Assembly: GCA_033063855.1 (NCBI GenBank)
Contig: CP093831.1
Span: forward strand, 23,064,001 to 23,128,000
Source of the DNA: Smittia aterrima
Lineage: Eukaryota > Arthropoda > Insecta > Diptera > Chironomidae
Length of the DNA: 64,000 nt
Direction: 5' to 3'
Shown: in pieces, positions 40,301-49,835 of the stretch
How positions within the stretch are numbered: position 1 is the first letter of the stretch
Layout of the letters: each line of letters starts with the position of its first letter
Translations under genes and position numbers: made by a program
Notes under the pieces: generated by a model
Databases searched by the model: none
The model's input: the letters and a program-made list of their open reading frames with translations, nothing else
What the model was told of the DNA's origin: nothing

Positions 40301-41544
40301 TGTTTTTAATGAATAAATTCTTCGATGGCGAATTTATGACATTTGGCCTCGATGTGATAAGACATATGGAAGCGGATCAGGAAGACCGGATGGATCCAAT
40401 GATTTATATATTTCCACGTATGACTAAGTGTACATTCTATAAATATGGTGTCAGCGGTGAGGTTAGTAATCACTTGATACGGTGATTGTAAATCATCGGA
40501 AAAGAATATCCTCTTGCAAGAAATTCGTAAATTCGTCTCGTTTAATTTGTTATGATTGAAAATGTTTGACTTACGTGTTTATGTAATTACAGGTGGAACG
40601 ACATGTAAGTATAGGATTTGCTTCAGCTTCGTTATCGAAAAGAGAATATTTCTTTCTACTTTCTTCTTCTCCCTTTTATTTCTTCCACCCATTCCCCACA
40701 TCGATCGTCGTCGATAATTGCGTCTCACAAAACCATCATGTGATCTTTTTATTCGCTTTTATGCCGACGACAGGATGCAATATGTAAGTAAAAAATATTT
40801 AATCTTTAACCGCGAGAAAATAAATTCACAATTTCCCACGACGATATATTTCACTAAAGTCAGATTATTGAAATTGTTTCTTGACTTTCTCTGTCAACAC
40901 AAATTATGCAAAAACGCTTTTGCTAACAAATAATCCGATTAGGTAAATGGCGCGAGGATAAAATTTAATATCCCGCTCTCCTCCTTCTTTTTGCAGGCAT
41001 TCTTCCGCTTAACGTGGTAAATGAGAAGATCTACATATTTCTATGGTTTTGGTGCATACTGCTAACGATATTGACATCATTAACTGTAATGTATAGAGTA
41101 GTCATAATATTCTCGCCCCGCATGCGGGTCTATTTACTAAGATTAAGATTTAGGTGAGTAACTTTTATCATCATCAAGTCGTTTCCATCGAGTCGAAGTG
41201 TTTTTGCGACGAGCGACAGATGTTGGTTGGTGGAGAGTTGATTAATTGATGGCGCGTTGTTACAAATCACTTCATCTCGATGATTAACTTTTAATTGACT
41301 TCATCCACACTCACATCAATCTAATGCAATTTCCCATCTTTCGTCTTACAGATTAGTACGCCGAGACGCTATAGAAATAATCGTTCGACGATCGAAAATG
41401 GGCGATTGGTTTCTACTCTACATGCTAGGTGAAAATATAGATAGTATTATATTTCGTGATGTTATGGGAGATTTAGCTAATCGTTTGAACAATAATCAAC
41501 ATCATCGTGTACCTGGACTCAAGGGGGATAGTCAAGATGCTTGA
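25281..41544 (+). CDS. shakB: Innexin shaking-B (gap junction protein), multi-isoform gene
   Basis: Innexin: subunit of invertebrate gap junction channels in the plasma membrane. In Drosophila, shakB builds electrical synapses of the giant-fibre escape circuit. Lethal-type CDS joins 25281-25316, 26087-26220, 26564-26753, 39559-39713, 39774-39838, 40295-40461, 40593-40604, 40774-40783, 40997-41153 and 41352-41544. The neural-type CDS replaces the first three exons with 34905-35264. Both give 372 residues, the length I recall for the fly protein. Hallmarks are the innexin signature YYQWV at the end of the first extracellular loop, TTRQYVGNPIDC after the first membrane span, two cysteines per extracellular loop (C..NTYCW and KCTF...CILPLN), four membrane spans, and a C-terminal tail ending RVPGLKGDSQDA. 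All junctions are GT-AG with consistent phase. The 12.8-kb intron after 26753 contains the whole neural first exon, so that isoform must have its own internal promoter. Very high confidence in identity; UTRs are not defined. Confidence 0.95.
26087..26220 (+). CDS. shakB: shakB lethal-type exon 2 (first membrane span)
   Basis: Acceptor GTCCAG|ATAAAT in phase 0 and donor ACAAG|GTGAGT in phase 2. It encodes INHVKIDSAIFRLH, then the first membrane span, then TTRQYVGNPIDCVHT. The peptide aligns residue for residue with the neural exon at 34905. Confidence 0.9.
26564..26753 (+). CDS. shakB: shakB lethal-type exon 3 (first extracellular loop)
   Basis: Acceptor TTTCAG|A in phase 2 and donor TTTCAA|GTGAGT in phase 0. 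It encodes DIPEDVLNTYCWIHSTYTVV through KYYQWVAFTLFFQ. It differs from the neural version mainly in the loop between the conserved cysteine segment and YYQWV (VDAFMKKQGQEVPFPGVDNS against KSMFLKKLGKEVPYPGVGNS), the part expected to alter docking or gating between isoforms. Confidence 0.93.
31309..31327. repeat. CAG/CAA trinucleotide repeat
   Basis: CAG CAG CAA CAG CAG CAG run on the + strand, upstream of the CpG-rich block proposed as the neural promoter. Not in a convincing coding frame. Confidence 0.7.
31600..32160 (+). promoter_or_regulatory. Putative promoter and 5' UTR of neural-type shakB
   Basis: Local rise in CpG content at 31630-31970, followed by a purine-rich stretch with repeated GTGAA and AGTGAAA words typical of insect 5' leaders. 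It lies 2.7-3.3 kb upstream of the neural start codon, inside the lethal-type intron. No TATA box or exact Inr-DPE pair was found, so the start site is not placed. Inference from composition and from the need for an internal promoter. Confidence 0.3.
33325..33864 (-). CDS. Unidentified open frame nested in shakB intron
   Basis: The longest open frame in the window that no recognised gene explains: 179 codons on the strand opposite shakB. It begins at a TTG with no in-frame ATG before it, which suggests an internal exon rather than a complete gene. Possible boundaries are an acceptor TTAACAG near 33837 and a donor GAG|GTAATA near 33350. Codon use looks protein-like, and the middle reads LDDVFNELLIVFNSKGF and then an amphipathic or membrane-like stretch. 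I recognise no domain. Gustatory receptor was considered and not supported, since the TYLVILIQF-type C terminus is missing. It may be a chance frame, as 140-160-codon frames occur elsewhere here. Confidence 0.25.
   Translation of the reverse strand: MKRPQNKLTASAIQFNSLVNRDLGMWLSEECFNLGFFAVYGCSRCEIKIIHKSFAPIFINTAKNSTQNNEAVYESSERILDDVFNELLIVFNSKGFHHKLQLENVFLYTFHQVHEMISFSLLCNLHIASSRRVEKATETLHLCFLLLMDQPEIALLRAARSYQNASDRPVEVINKILSN
34905..35264 (+). CDS. shakB: shakB neural-type first coding exon
   Basis: Single exon of 120 codons starting MLDIFRGLKSLVKISHI, close to the known Drosophila neural N terminus, and ending CFCLFFQ with donor CCAG|GTAAAC in phase 0. It covers in one exon what the lethal-type isoform spreads over three exons of exactly the same total coding length (360 nt). 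A longer open frame runs upstream from a GTG at 34890 back to a TAA at 34860, but it has no ATG, so the start at 34905 is preferred. The exon looks like a fused, intronless version of the other cassette. Confidence 0.95.
35265..39558 (+). other. shakB intron before the shared exons
   Basis: About 4.3 kb, AT-rich, with GA/CT microsatellites near 35465, 35795 and 36655. No supported exon on either strand. The open frames at 36030-36374 and 38771-39130 lack any recognisable domain. Confidence 0.6.
36655..36671. repeat. (CT)n microsatellite
   Basis: CT dinucleotide run inside the shakB intron. Confidence 0.75.
39559..39713 (+). CDS. shakB: shakB shared exon: second membrane span and cytosolic loop
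   Basis: Acceptor TTTGCAG|AGT, donor TTTAAG|GTGAGT. It encodes SILFYAPRWLWKSWEGGKI, then the MDLDIGICSE loop and the KKQKKKLLLDYLW stretch. This is the first exon common to both isoforms. Confidence 0.95.
39774..39838 (+). CDS. shakB: shakB shared exon (YHNWWAYRYY segment)
   Basis: Acceptor CTTTCAG|A, donor ATAG|GTAAGA. It encodes YHNWWAYRYYGCELLSLINV, the end of the cytosolic loop and the start of the third membrane span. 65 nt, with flanking phases that match the neighbouring exons. Confidence 0.95.
40295..40461 (+). CDS. shakB: shakB shared exon: third span and start of second extracellular loop
   Basis: Acceptor ATTTCAG|GTC, donor GGTGAG|GTTAGT (weak donor). It encodes MFLMNKFFDGEF through RMDPMIYIFPRMTKCTFYKY to SGE, including the first conserved cysteine of the second loop. 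Confidence 0.95.
40593..40604 (+). CDS. shakB: shakB 12-nt microexon (VERH)
   Basis: GTG GAA CGA CAT between acceptor AATTACAG and donor GTAAGT, phase 0 at both ends. The four residues fill exactly the gap between SGE and DAIC, where Drosophila ShakB has VEKH as I recall it, so the exon is needed to restore the innexin sequence. Skipping it alone stays in frame and deletes four residues of the second extracellular loop. Confidence 0.9.
40774..40783 (+). CDS. shakB: shakB 10-nt microexon (DAI)
   Basis: GAT GCA ATA T between acceptor GACGACAG and donor GTAAGT. The last base pairs with the next exon to form the TGC codon of the second conserved cysteine (DAICILPLN). Skipping it would shift the frame and reach a stop after about eight codons of the following exon. 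Confidence 0.9.
40997..41153 (+). CDS. shakB: shakB shared exon: fourth membrane span
   Basis: Acceptor TTTTGCAG|GC, donor TTTAG|GTGAGT. It encodes ILPLNVVNEKIYIFLWFWC, the fourth membrane span and the following VVIIFSPRMRVYLLRLRF. Confidence 0.95.
41352..41544 (+). CDS. shakB: shakB last coding exon (C-terminal tail)
   Basis: Acceptor CTTACAG|A. It encodes LVRRDAIEIIVRRSKMGDWF, then GENIDSIIFRDVMGDLANRL, then a histidine- and asparagine-rich turn, and ends RVPGLKGDSQDA with stop TGA. The C terminus matches the known shaking-B tail closely. Confidence 0.95.
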
Positions 41545-43320
41545 TATTGGGGGTATTATTAATTTTTATTTTTAATTAGCTCTTACAAATATCTCTTTAG
41601 TTCGAATCTTTCTTTTATTTATGTAACTAACTGTTTACGTTTACCTTTGAAAGCAGATTAATGATTTACAAATTGGTTCAATTCACTCGTATTTTTGCAG
41701 ATAAGTGCGATAAATGTCTTCACTCTCTATCTATCCTTTTACTTTAACCACCCCAACCCAACCAAAATACTTTTCCGCGCGATAATTGAAATTACGAACA
41801 AACGAAAAAAATCCAAAATAGAATTACACTCGCCACATCTCTATACACAGAACAACCTTCCTAAAGATGAAAACAGATCAATGAAATGTGTAAAGTTAAT
41901 TCAATGAAACAGGAGAAAAGAACAAAAAATGTTTTAATTACAACTTTTAACTGATACAAGAGATGAGATGGAATACAAGGAAAGGATGAAGAATTGAACA
42001 ACAAACAAGACTAATTATTTCTCCATCATTTCGCTCTCAAACACAAGCATGCCTACACCACCCAACACACCAACCCAAAAAAAGGAAAAAAACATTTATC
42101 GCCACTCGAAACTTTCCCTTCCCCTAAATGAGCCCATTATTTACAAAATAATTAAACTTTTTAATTGTGCGATGAATTTTATATGATTTCGAATTTGAAC
42201 GAACGCTTTTGCATTTTCATTGAAAAGCTCTCGGAAAATTTTCTGCTTCATTTTCAATTTTCCGTTTCTCACAAATCTTTCGACTACACACAAAACAACA
42301 AAACAAAAGCAAATATTTGTTTGTTATCGGTTCGTGCTATTATTTGTTCATATAAATACCGTCCAACAATAAAGAGAAAAATATGAGAGAACAACATATG
42401 TAAATGAGATATACAAAATAACTAAATTATGTACGACATATAAAAACAATTGCATAATATCAAAAAAAGCAAAAACAAAAAGTTCGTGTTCACGGGACAG
42501 TTTTAAAGTGAGATTTTTTCAAGAAAAAAAAAATATTTGTGAAAATGCTATTTCCAATTGGAGACATTCTTATGCGTTCGTCCAACTTTTGTTTTCGTTT
42601 AGTTCTCTCCCACATTATCTATCATTGTGAAGAATTCTGGGCCAGTTTCAGAGGCGCACTTAGAGTAGACGACACTTGAGAAAAGAACAACCTGCCAATC
42701 ATTTCTCCTCCCACATTCAACTTAAAAAATAGGAAAACCTTTTTGTCCAATCGAAGAAAAATCAAAACTCTTTTCAAACTCTTCCAAAGCTCTTTCTCTA
42801 ACTGCACCACTGAAAATATTTCTCTTTCGAAAGTTCCTACGGAGAAAGAATTTCTTTCGATACAAAAATTAATCCATTTCTCTAAGTCTACATCAAAGAT
42901 ACCAGCAGATGAGAGCTTAACAAGCACTTTCTATAGACAATGATGCAATTGCTCATCTGCTGGAACGAAATCGAAGAAGAAAACTACGAAACTGCCAATT
43001 ATTTTTAAAAAATCGTTTTTCTTAAACTTTTTTTTCCGTTCGTCGTCTCCCTCATCCCACTCATCCCACTTTTCCATTCTCCCATTGATTAATGAAGAAA
43101 CTTATTTATTCGTTCTTATTCTAATTTGATTATGTTCAAAAAGTAGCAAATAAATTTATGATTACATGAAGAAAAAAAATTGAAAAAATGGATCTCCTTA
43201 AAAACTTTTAGGGTGTACTTTTACAAAACAAATTTAACTTTAACGAAAAAGATTTAGAATCAAATTTAACTTTAACATTTAAGGCCAATTGATGAATTAA
43301 GAAGAAAAAGAAAAACACTT

Positions 43321-43353
43321 ACACACACACACACAACACACACTCTCACACAT
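43321..43353. repeat. (CA)n microsatellite
   Basis: ACACAC tract with a few interruptions in the shakB 3' flank. Confidence 0.8.
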
Positions 43354-45968
43354 ACAATTTGAGAAGCAATAATTAATCAAATATTTATTGAAGTAAGAAG
43401 AAAAATTTCCAATTACAAAAATTATCATAAATAAGTCAAGGAACATTGTAAATATAGGAAGAAACATTAAAAGAAGAATCTGATGAAAAACCCAATAAAT
43501 TATTTAAAGTCTCCCCCCGGCTCGATTTGCTGCTGTGCTATAGTGAGAATCGGGGATGAATGAATAAGGAAAGCAAAAGGAATCTTTAAGCAAAAGAAGA
43601 AGCAACTCTTAAGATTAAAGCGAATAAACAATAATAAATTAATTATGGATATTTGATATAAGAAAATTAATTTTAAAGAACTTTTTTTGCTAGGATGTAA
43701 TAAATCATTTGCTAAAGAGAAGAATAAAAAGCGATAAAGTGGTATAAGCGATGGCTAAGCGAGAGTTATGTGCATATAAATCCCCTCGTCTTCGTGTCGA
43801 CGACTCGATCTCGAGTGTGTCGAGAGGAGAGACGAGGGAAGTCAAGCTTAAAGCATGATAAGGAAACACAAACATTGATCTAATCTACTGCCAAAAAAAA
43901 TATATAAAGAGTTGAAAGATACTTTCAATTTTATCTCGAGAGAAAAACAAATGTCGACGATAAAAGTAAGCAAGATTTAGATCACAATAAAATCATATAA
44001 AATGTAATGAAATCAAATGTGAAATAAGTTGATTTTTCTTCTTTTCCTTTAATCTCTCGTTCGTGTTCACGGTTAGACAACAGATGATGAGATGAAAATT
44101 CTTTTATTACTGCATACGATAGAAATAAATTTCTCTTTCGCTCCTTTCATGTGCAAGGCTCATATTGCGATGACGTTGTTCATTTATTAAACATCTTATC
44201 AACATTTATTTTCGTTCGAGAAATACTTTCAAGAGCGAAGCGAAATAACTCTTTCCAAAAAAAATATATATTGAGGGCGACTCTCAATCAATCATATCAT
44301 AAGCAGCTCAATTTCCATTCGACATTTTCTGTTCTGTTCATTCCCAAAGCAAAGCCTGAGCTCGATAACTGTTTTCTATCTGCCGAAAAAAAAGAAAATT
44401 TCAAACTCACTTAGTGAATTCCACGCACAGCTGAAGCAGAGAACATAACGTCGAACGAACGATAAGAGAAAAATTTATTCATGGCCAAAATCAAAAGCTG
44501 TGTTTTCTGAAAGCACATTGAAGAATTAAGAAATGTCTTGATATTTATTGATTTTGTTTCTTCTTCCTGAATGAAAGTTTTAGAAAATTGTTGATGAATC
44601 GTGTCGACTTATAAAGAAATTGTTCGTTCAAGCTGAGTTAATAAATTAATTCTTCCTAAAGAGATTCTATAATTAAAACGCAAAGTCGCAACAGCAGAAT
44701 GAAGCTCTAGGAGAATCTCGTTATCTCGTTAGATGAAAAAAAAAGATGAAAACTAGGACAAATTTTTTGTATTTTAGCAAAAACGTGTTTGAATTTGAGC
44801 CTTAACTAAGTGAAAACAAAAAAAGAAAAAAAATGAGGAAAATGAAAAACTTAAAAGAAAATAAAATGAAAATAATTGAACTAAATCGAATTGACGAAGA
44901 TAAATTGAATCTAAAGCTCTAGAAAAAGAAATTGATTTTGTTCTCTCCTCTCTTCGGGTTTCTCTCCTCGTTTTCACTTCGCGCGAAGCAATTGCGAGAT
45001 TGATAAAAACGCAAAAATTGAAAACCGAAAAAATTGTTGTTGTTGTTATAATAATTAATTAATTTATTATACGACCAAGAAAAACACAAAAGTGCTATTA
45101 GATAACAAAAAAGGAGAAGAAAGAGAAGCAAACGGAGGAAATTATCGTTTAAACGAAACAATTGCAAGCATTTAAAGCGTTGATCGGCGGAAATCAAAGA
45201 AATCAAAAAGGGGAAAAGTCAAAGAGGAAAATCTAATTGAGGAATAATGAAAACTACTAAGGAATTACTAATGATGGTGCTCAATGAACGACTGAGTGGG
45301 CTTAAACATTTCTCATGAGTGATCATAAATGAATCTCGAAGAGCCAAAAATCTTTCGAACTTTTAACCTCTTTGGTTCATTTAAGATCGTTCATCGTCTA
45401 ATGAAGTAAAAGCGAACGGCTCATTCAAGTTTTTTCATCGATCTGTCATCGGATATGGTAAATACTGCCTTATGAAAAAATTAGTAATAAACTAAATGAA
45501 TAAATAAATTTCTAAATGATTCCCAACAAAAAAACCGAAGAGCAGTGTTACGCAAGAGACAAACCAAAAGCAAGATACCACACACACCCATGAGATACAA
45601 TAAGAAACGCGAAGGAGATCTTCCTCACTGTATACATTAAACGATGCCCCCAACATACCTTAGCAATAAATCTTTTATACTAGACGAAGAGGAAATTGAA
45701 TTTTATGTTGTTTCTTGTTTCTTAATGAAACAAAACAAAGAAAGAAAATCTAATTCTAATTATTATCTCGCAAAGACACACAACACACATGCACATAAGA
45801 AAAGCCAAATGTTGATTGCGAATTATTCCGTAGAAAAAATTTTTCATAGCGCCATAGTCTCATAATTCAACTCTTCCTTGCTGGCAATGCGATGCAATAA
45901 ATTAATTAAGTTCAGATTGTCACACATCGACATTAACAAACTCACACACACCCTCTATCACACAGACA

Positions 45969-45990
45969 CACTCTCTCTCTCTATCTCTCT
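45969..45990. repeat. (CT)n microsatellite
   Basis: CTCTCT tract with one A interruption. Confidence 0.75.
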
Positions 45991-46678
45991 AACTTCCACT
46001 GACTTTTAATCCTTTCTTGCCAACGAGTCGACGAAGAAGGAAGAAACGTGTGGTAACATCAAACCTAAGAGTTGCGTAGCAAATGTTTGTATGTAATTAT
46101 TTCAAAGGTCGTAATCTGCTAATCAATGACATATATTTACTTAAAAGAATTGCGCAATATATTTAGTCCGAGCCAGTGATTCAAATTGCTTCTTCATTAA
46201 TTAAAGAAAAGTTTAGTCGATCGAGAAAGACGAAGACGAAGAGTTTTTTCTAGTATCACAAAGCAAGGAAATGAAGAAGAAAAAAACCAAAAAACTTAAA
46301 TTGAAATAAATCTCTTATTTCAAACCAAGAAAAAAAATGATGATAATGGTGAATGGTAAAGTCGTTCTTTAATTAAATTTATATTAGATGAAATTTTCAT
46401 GAAAAATTAAAAGAGATCAGCTTAATTGACATTTATTACTCAAGCAACACTCACACGCAATCGAGGCTAGTTTGATTCATGAAGGATATCGCGTGGTATG
46501 ATGTATAGTAATGCAATGCGAGAAAACCGATCGATGGACAAATCTTTCAAGGCTGACAAACCGTAGACGACTATGCGACATCTCCCTGAAGAAGCTTGTC
46601 CACTCGCACTAATTCCTTCTTTCAAGAAGTTTCATGACTTTCTCAATCTCGAATGAGAAACTCGATTCAAACAGTTTT

Positions 46679-46725
46679 CATTATAACGAAACAACGTGAA
46701 AAGCATTAACAGGCAGAAAAATAGT
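46679..46725. repeat. Dispersed repeat, left copy (pair with 49494-49540)
   Basis: Begins CATTATAACGAAACAAC and ends AACAGGCAGAAAA. The same ends, with a slightly longer middle, occur at 49494-49540. The two copies bracket IR copy 1, so they probably mark duplication breakpoints or a short mobile sequence. Confidence 0.6.
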
Positions 46726-47284
46726 GAAATTATACTAGTCTTAGATTTTTTAGATCCTAAATTTATTCTCAGACGGGATGAAATGCAAATTAAACTTTAA
46801 ATGCTAAACAAACAAAACGAATTAGAAAGTTTATTCAAATTCGATCATCAATTTTTTCCTATTAAGAGAACAGGAGATCAAACCTATTTTACTTAATTGA
46901 AAACGCCCTCGAAAGAAAAAAGAAATCGAAATAAACAAAAAAGTTGTCACATAATTAAAACGATACACACAAAATAAACCAAGAAATATTTAATCAATAA
47001 AAAAGAAAATTTTATCAGAAAAAGACGTTGTTTAAAGGAAAAAAGAAGAAGAAAATCAATAATTTTAATGATACATGAAGAAAATCGATTTATATTATTT
47101 AATGAAAACAATAACGAATTATGACATAATGAAAGCCATTTGTAAAATATTAAAATGAAGAAAAAAGTGAGAATAAAAATTTATAAAACAATTATTGAAA
47201 AAATGTTTTTTTTTTTCATTAAAAAGAAATAATTTGAAATTTTCAGCTTTTTCAGCAAAAAGAGTAGCAAACTTTAATTTCAGG

Positions 47285-49293
47285 TTAATAACCAGCTCTT
47301 TGCTGCATTCGGAAAAAAGTCCGAAGAACGTATTTGAACACAATGAAATCTTTCAGAGCATTCAACCATTCCAGTGAAAATGCAATGAACGTTAAAGTCA
47401 AACTTCCCAACCAAATCACGAAGCCAGGCTCAAGTCGAACCAAGTCAAGTACTTTTGGTCCTTCAACAGTCAAATACTTTAAGTTGATAGCTGTAATGTT
47501 TGCTTTGAAAGCATCCTCGTATTCGTGTTGGACGATTCCTGCTGTGAACAGTTGCTGAGACAACGAATCGAGCATTTCAACAAAATAATGATGAGCTGGA
47601 AAAACCATTCCACACATTTTAATGTAGATCACTTCTTCTCTCATCCTATTTGTGAATCTTCCTTCTGACCATGTCGTGAATAAAAGTTCTTGTGTCAAAT
47701 CCGTTTGAAATGCAACTTTGTAATGATGATCAAACAGTTTTTTCATGTTGGAACCATGTTTACTATTTGCAATGGTTCCCCTAAAATTAAATAAAGAATT
47801 TTTATGTGAGAAGGACATCAGTTTGATCGAGTTTTTTTGTTTTAATTGATGCCTTCACGAGAATCTTTATAATATTTACCTTCTAGATATTTCTGATTCC
47901 GGGAACATTTTTAGGTATAAGTATTGCATGTGAAACGTGAAATTTTTCTCGATCATTTCTTCGATTGTTTGAACCTCCGGTTTCATTAAATCTTTCTGCA
48001 TGAACTCGTACATTTTGCCTTGCCACGCGGTTCTGATGATCAAGCAGAACAAGATGAACAACATTGTCAAGTATCTCGCGAAATTTCTCTTTGGCAAAAC
48101 GTTTTGTGAGATTCCGAAAAAGATCTGAATAACATTTAGTGATGGCGTTGTGATATTCGAGCCAATGACGAAGTCTCTGATGGATCGTTTCACGAAATAC
48201 AAAATCAGGATTGTGGCAAAAGACGATATAAATGTCGATGCAATCAAAGCCCAAGTGAAGAAATCAAAAGGCATCAACAGTTTATCGTATTCCGAATAAG
48301 AGTCACTAACCGGAACTGCTAATCTCTGAGGCTCATAATGAACAGGCCACGTAATGAAGTTTGGTATTTTAGGTTTTTGATTGATCGAAAAACCTTTTTT
48401 TGGGTCGTACATTCTAAAAATGAATAAATGTTTGATAAACATGGAAAACGAACATTTAAAACTATATCTTACAAAAGAGTCTGTCTCTCGTAAGAGTCGT
48501 AACAGCCTTCTTTGAAGGTTGCATCAAAGAATGATGTTCCTGTGCTTCCGTCTGTGTCATTAATCAATTGCTTCTCTAACATTGAAATAATTCCTTCAAA
48601 AGGTTTCAAGTATGAAAGATCGTTGCATTTAATTTTACATTTTTGAAAGTTCACAATTTTTTTGAATGAGAATTTGTCGTGCTTCCATTTCTTCGAGAGT
48701 TTGTTGAAACTGTTGACTTCCTTTAAATGCAGTTCACTGCATTTCTCTTCCGAGTACCAAACAAAAGTCATGAGCATAATGAATTCCTTCTCATCAAGTA
48801 GAAAGTATTCGTACTGGATGATGTCCTCTAAATCCTTCCGATGGTAACTTTTCCTACTTCTTGTAAGGAGAACAGTACTCGAAGGTTTCTTGCTGACGTC
48901 TGATGCCAATATGTTGAGGTCTTTGACAGTTATTCCTTCGCAATAAACAAAAAGCTGCAGCGGTTTGTAGTATTCGTTTGTCAGAATCAACTTTTTGTTG
49001 AAATCGCGAAGCTTCTTGAATGAGTTGAAGGTCAGGAGGGCAGAGGAGCCGAGTAGAATTTCTTTTTCGTCAATCTCAAGATTCTGTAACTTGAATGGCA
49101 TTACTCTCTCGTTCAATCTTTTGAGCATTAACCACGTCATCGTATTTGAGTCGACGCCATAATTGTTGATGAACATTCTTGTTTCCAATTGAAATAAATG
49201 ACTAGTGATGTTCTCAAACGCAACGGATAGCGAATCTTTAGTTTTGCAGTGCATCTCACAAACCAACAAAATTGTTAAAGCTAAAGTCTTCAT
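47285..49293 (-). CDS. Ionotropic receptor (IR family), copy 1
   Basis: Ligand-gated cation channel of the insect variant ionotropic glutamate receptor family, expected in chemosensory neurons. The CDS joins exon 1 (49293 down to 48473), exon 2 (48413 down to 47880) and exon 3 (47780 down to 47285), giving 616 residues, usual for IRs. Both introns are phase 2 and GT-AG. The start is the second Met of the frame (MKTLALTILLVC), a signal peptide shared with copy 2. After an N-terminal domain of about 270 residues comes the S1 segment, the first membrane span at about 325-348 (FDFFTWALIASTFISSF), the pore with SLNVIQIFFGISQN at about 365-381, the span with RTAWQGKMYEFMQ after it, S2, and the last span at about 571-591 (GFVIWLGSLTLTFIAFSLEWL) with a 25-residue tail. 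The stop is TAA at 47285-47287. It is divergent, not a conserved co-receptor (IR8a/25a). It may be antennal or gustatory; the subfamily is not assigned. Confidence 0.88.
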
Positions 49294-49560
49294 TTTAACT
49301 TTTTGATTCAACAAATCACACAAAACTAAAGTTTACCTTCAGATATCTCAAGCATATTAATATTTAGTGAACAAGTTATTTTCATGGATCAATTTTTTAC
49401 ATGTTCAGAATTCATTACGACTAGAAGATCAGAATCTAAACATTTTTTTTACATTATTCATTCTTTTTACCTTTTTGTACTTTTGCAAGAAATCATTATA
49501 ACGAAACAACAATAACATTGTTAATTTAACAGGCAGAAAATAAGTTCATCAAATATTTAA
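49294..49560 (-). promoter_or_regulatory. 5' flank of IR copy 1 with conserved IR promoter block
   Basis: Just upstream of the start codon, the stretch AACTAAAGTTTACCTTCAG plus ATATCT on the + strand (49326-49350) is almost identical ahead of all three IR start codons in the window (also near 57196 and 60466). It is followed by a related AT-rich block ending ACAAGTTATTTT. Likely core promoter or 5' UTR. The far end reaches the 49494-49540 repeat and the odorant receptor relic. Confidence 0.5.
49494..49540. repeat. Dispersed repeat, right copy (pair with 46679-46725)
   Basis: CATTATAACGAAACAAC ... TTAACAGGCAGAAAA, matching the copy at 46679. It ends immediately before sequence homologous to an odorant receptor intron, so it marks a duplication junction. 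Confidence 0.6.
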
Positions 49561-49567
49561 ATTTTAG

Positions 49568-49650
49568 ATTGTGATGTTCATCTATTCAGTGCTGACGGTC
49601 CTCCTATCGCGTAATAAATTTTCTTTAAATTCTACTTCATTTATTGGAAA
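49568..49650 (+). pseudogene. Odorant receptor last-exon relic
   Basis: After an intact acceptor (ATTTTAG), the frame reads IVMFIYSVLTVLLSR, matching the terminal exon of the two intact odorant receptors (ILKFVYSMLMVLLS and IVKFAYSMLMVLLS). The normal stop is lost, so the frame runs on. Exons 1-4 are absent: the sequence upstream is the IR copy 1 flank. About 220 bp of 3' flank, down to the transposon at 49791, still match the flank of the odorant receptor at 52537-52780. This is the 3' remnant of a third tandem odorant receptor gene. Confidence 0.8.
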
Positions 49651-49835
49651 TCGTTGACGCAATTAACTCACTTAAACAATTAAACGAAAGTTTATTGAGA
49701 ATGTTCTATTAATTATTCAGTTGCTTACGTAAGTCTTTTTTGTTTGTCGAAGAAAAAAAAATTTGTGGCAACTTAAAATTTTGTATTTTTAGGGTTTTTC
49801 ATCCGGAGGATGGAACACCCTATTGTGGTCGCTTT

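Larger units (their letters stand above)
41545..47284 (+). other. shakB 3' flank, possibly a long 3' UTR
   Basis: No supported gene for 5.7 kb. The + strand is clearly richer in A than in T throughout (many GAAAAA and AATAAA words), unlike the introns and upstream region. Many potential poly(A) signals occur, and a Pumilio-type TGTAAATA word lies at 43447-43454. Microsatellites occur at 43321 (CA) and 45969 (CT). A block at 46679-46725 recurs at 49494-49540. Transcript extent cannot be read from the sequence. Confidence 0.45.

Noticed and set aside
40605..40787. Reading through from the 12-nt microexon as one longer exon (64-codon frame)
   Set aside because: The translation after VERH is not innexin-like, and the donor GTAAGT directly after CAT followed by DAIC in another frame fits the family exactly.
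47334..47558. + strand frame antisense to IR exon 3 (also 58465-58695)
   Set aside because: Mirror of the conserved IR coding exon. It recurs in both copies only because that exon is duplicated.
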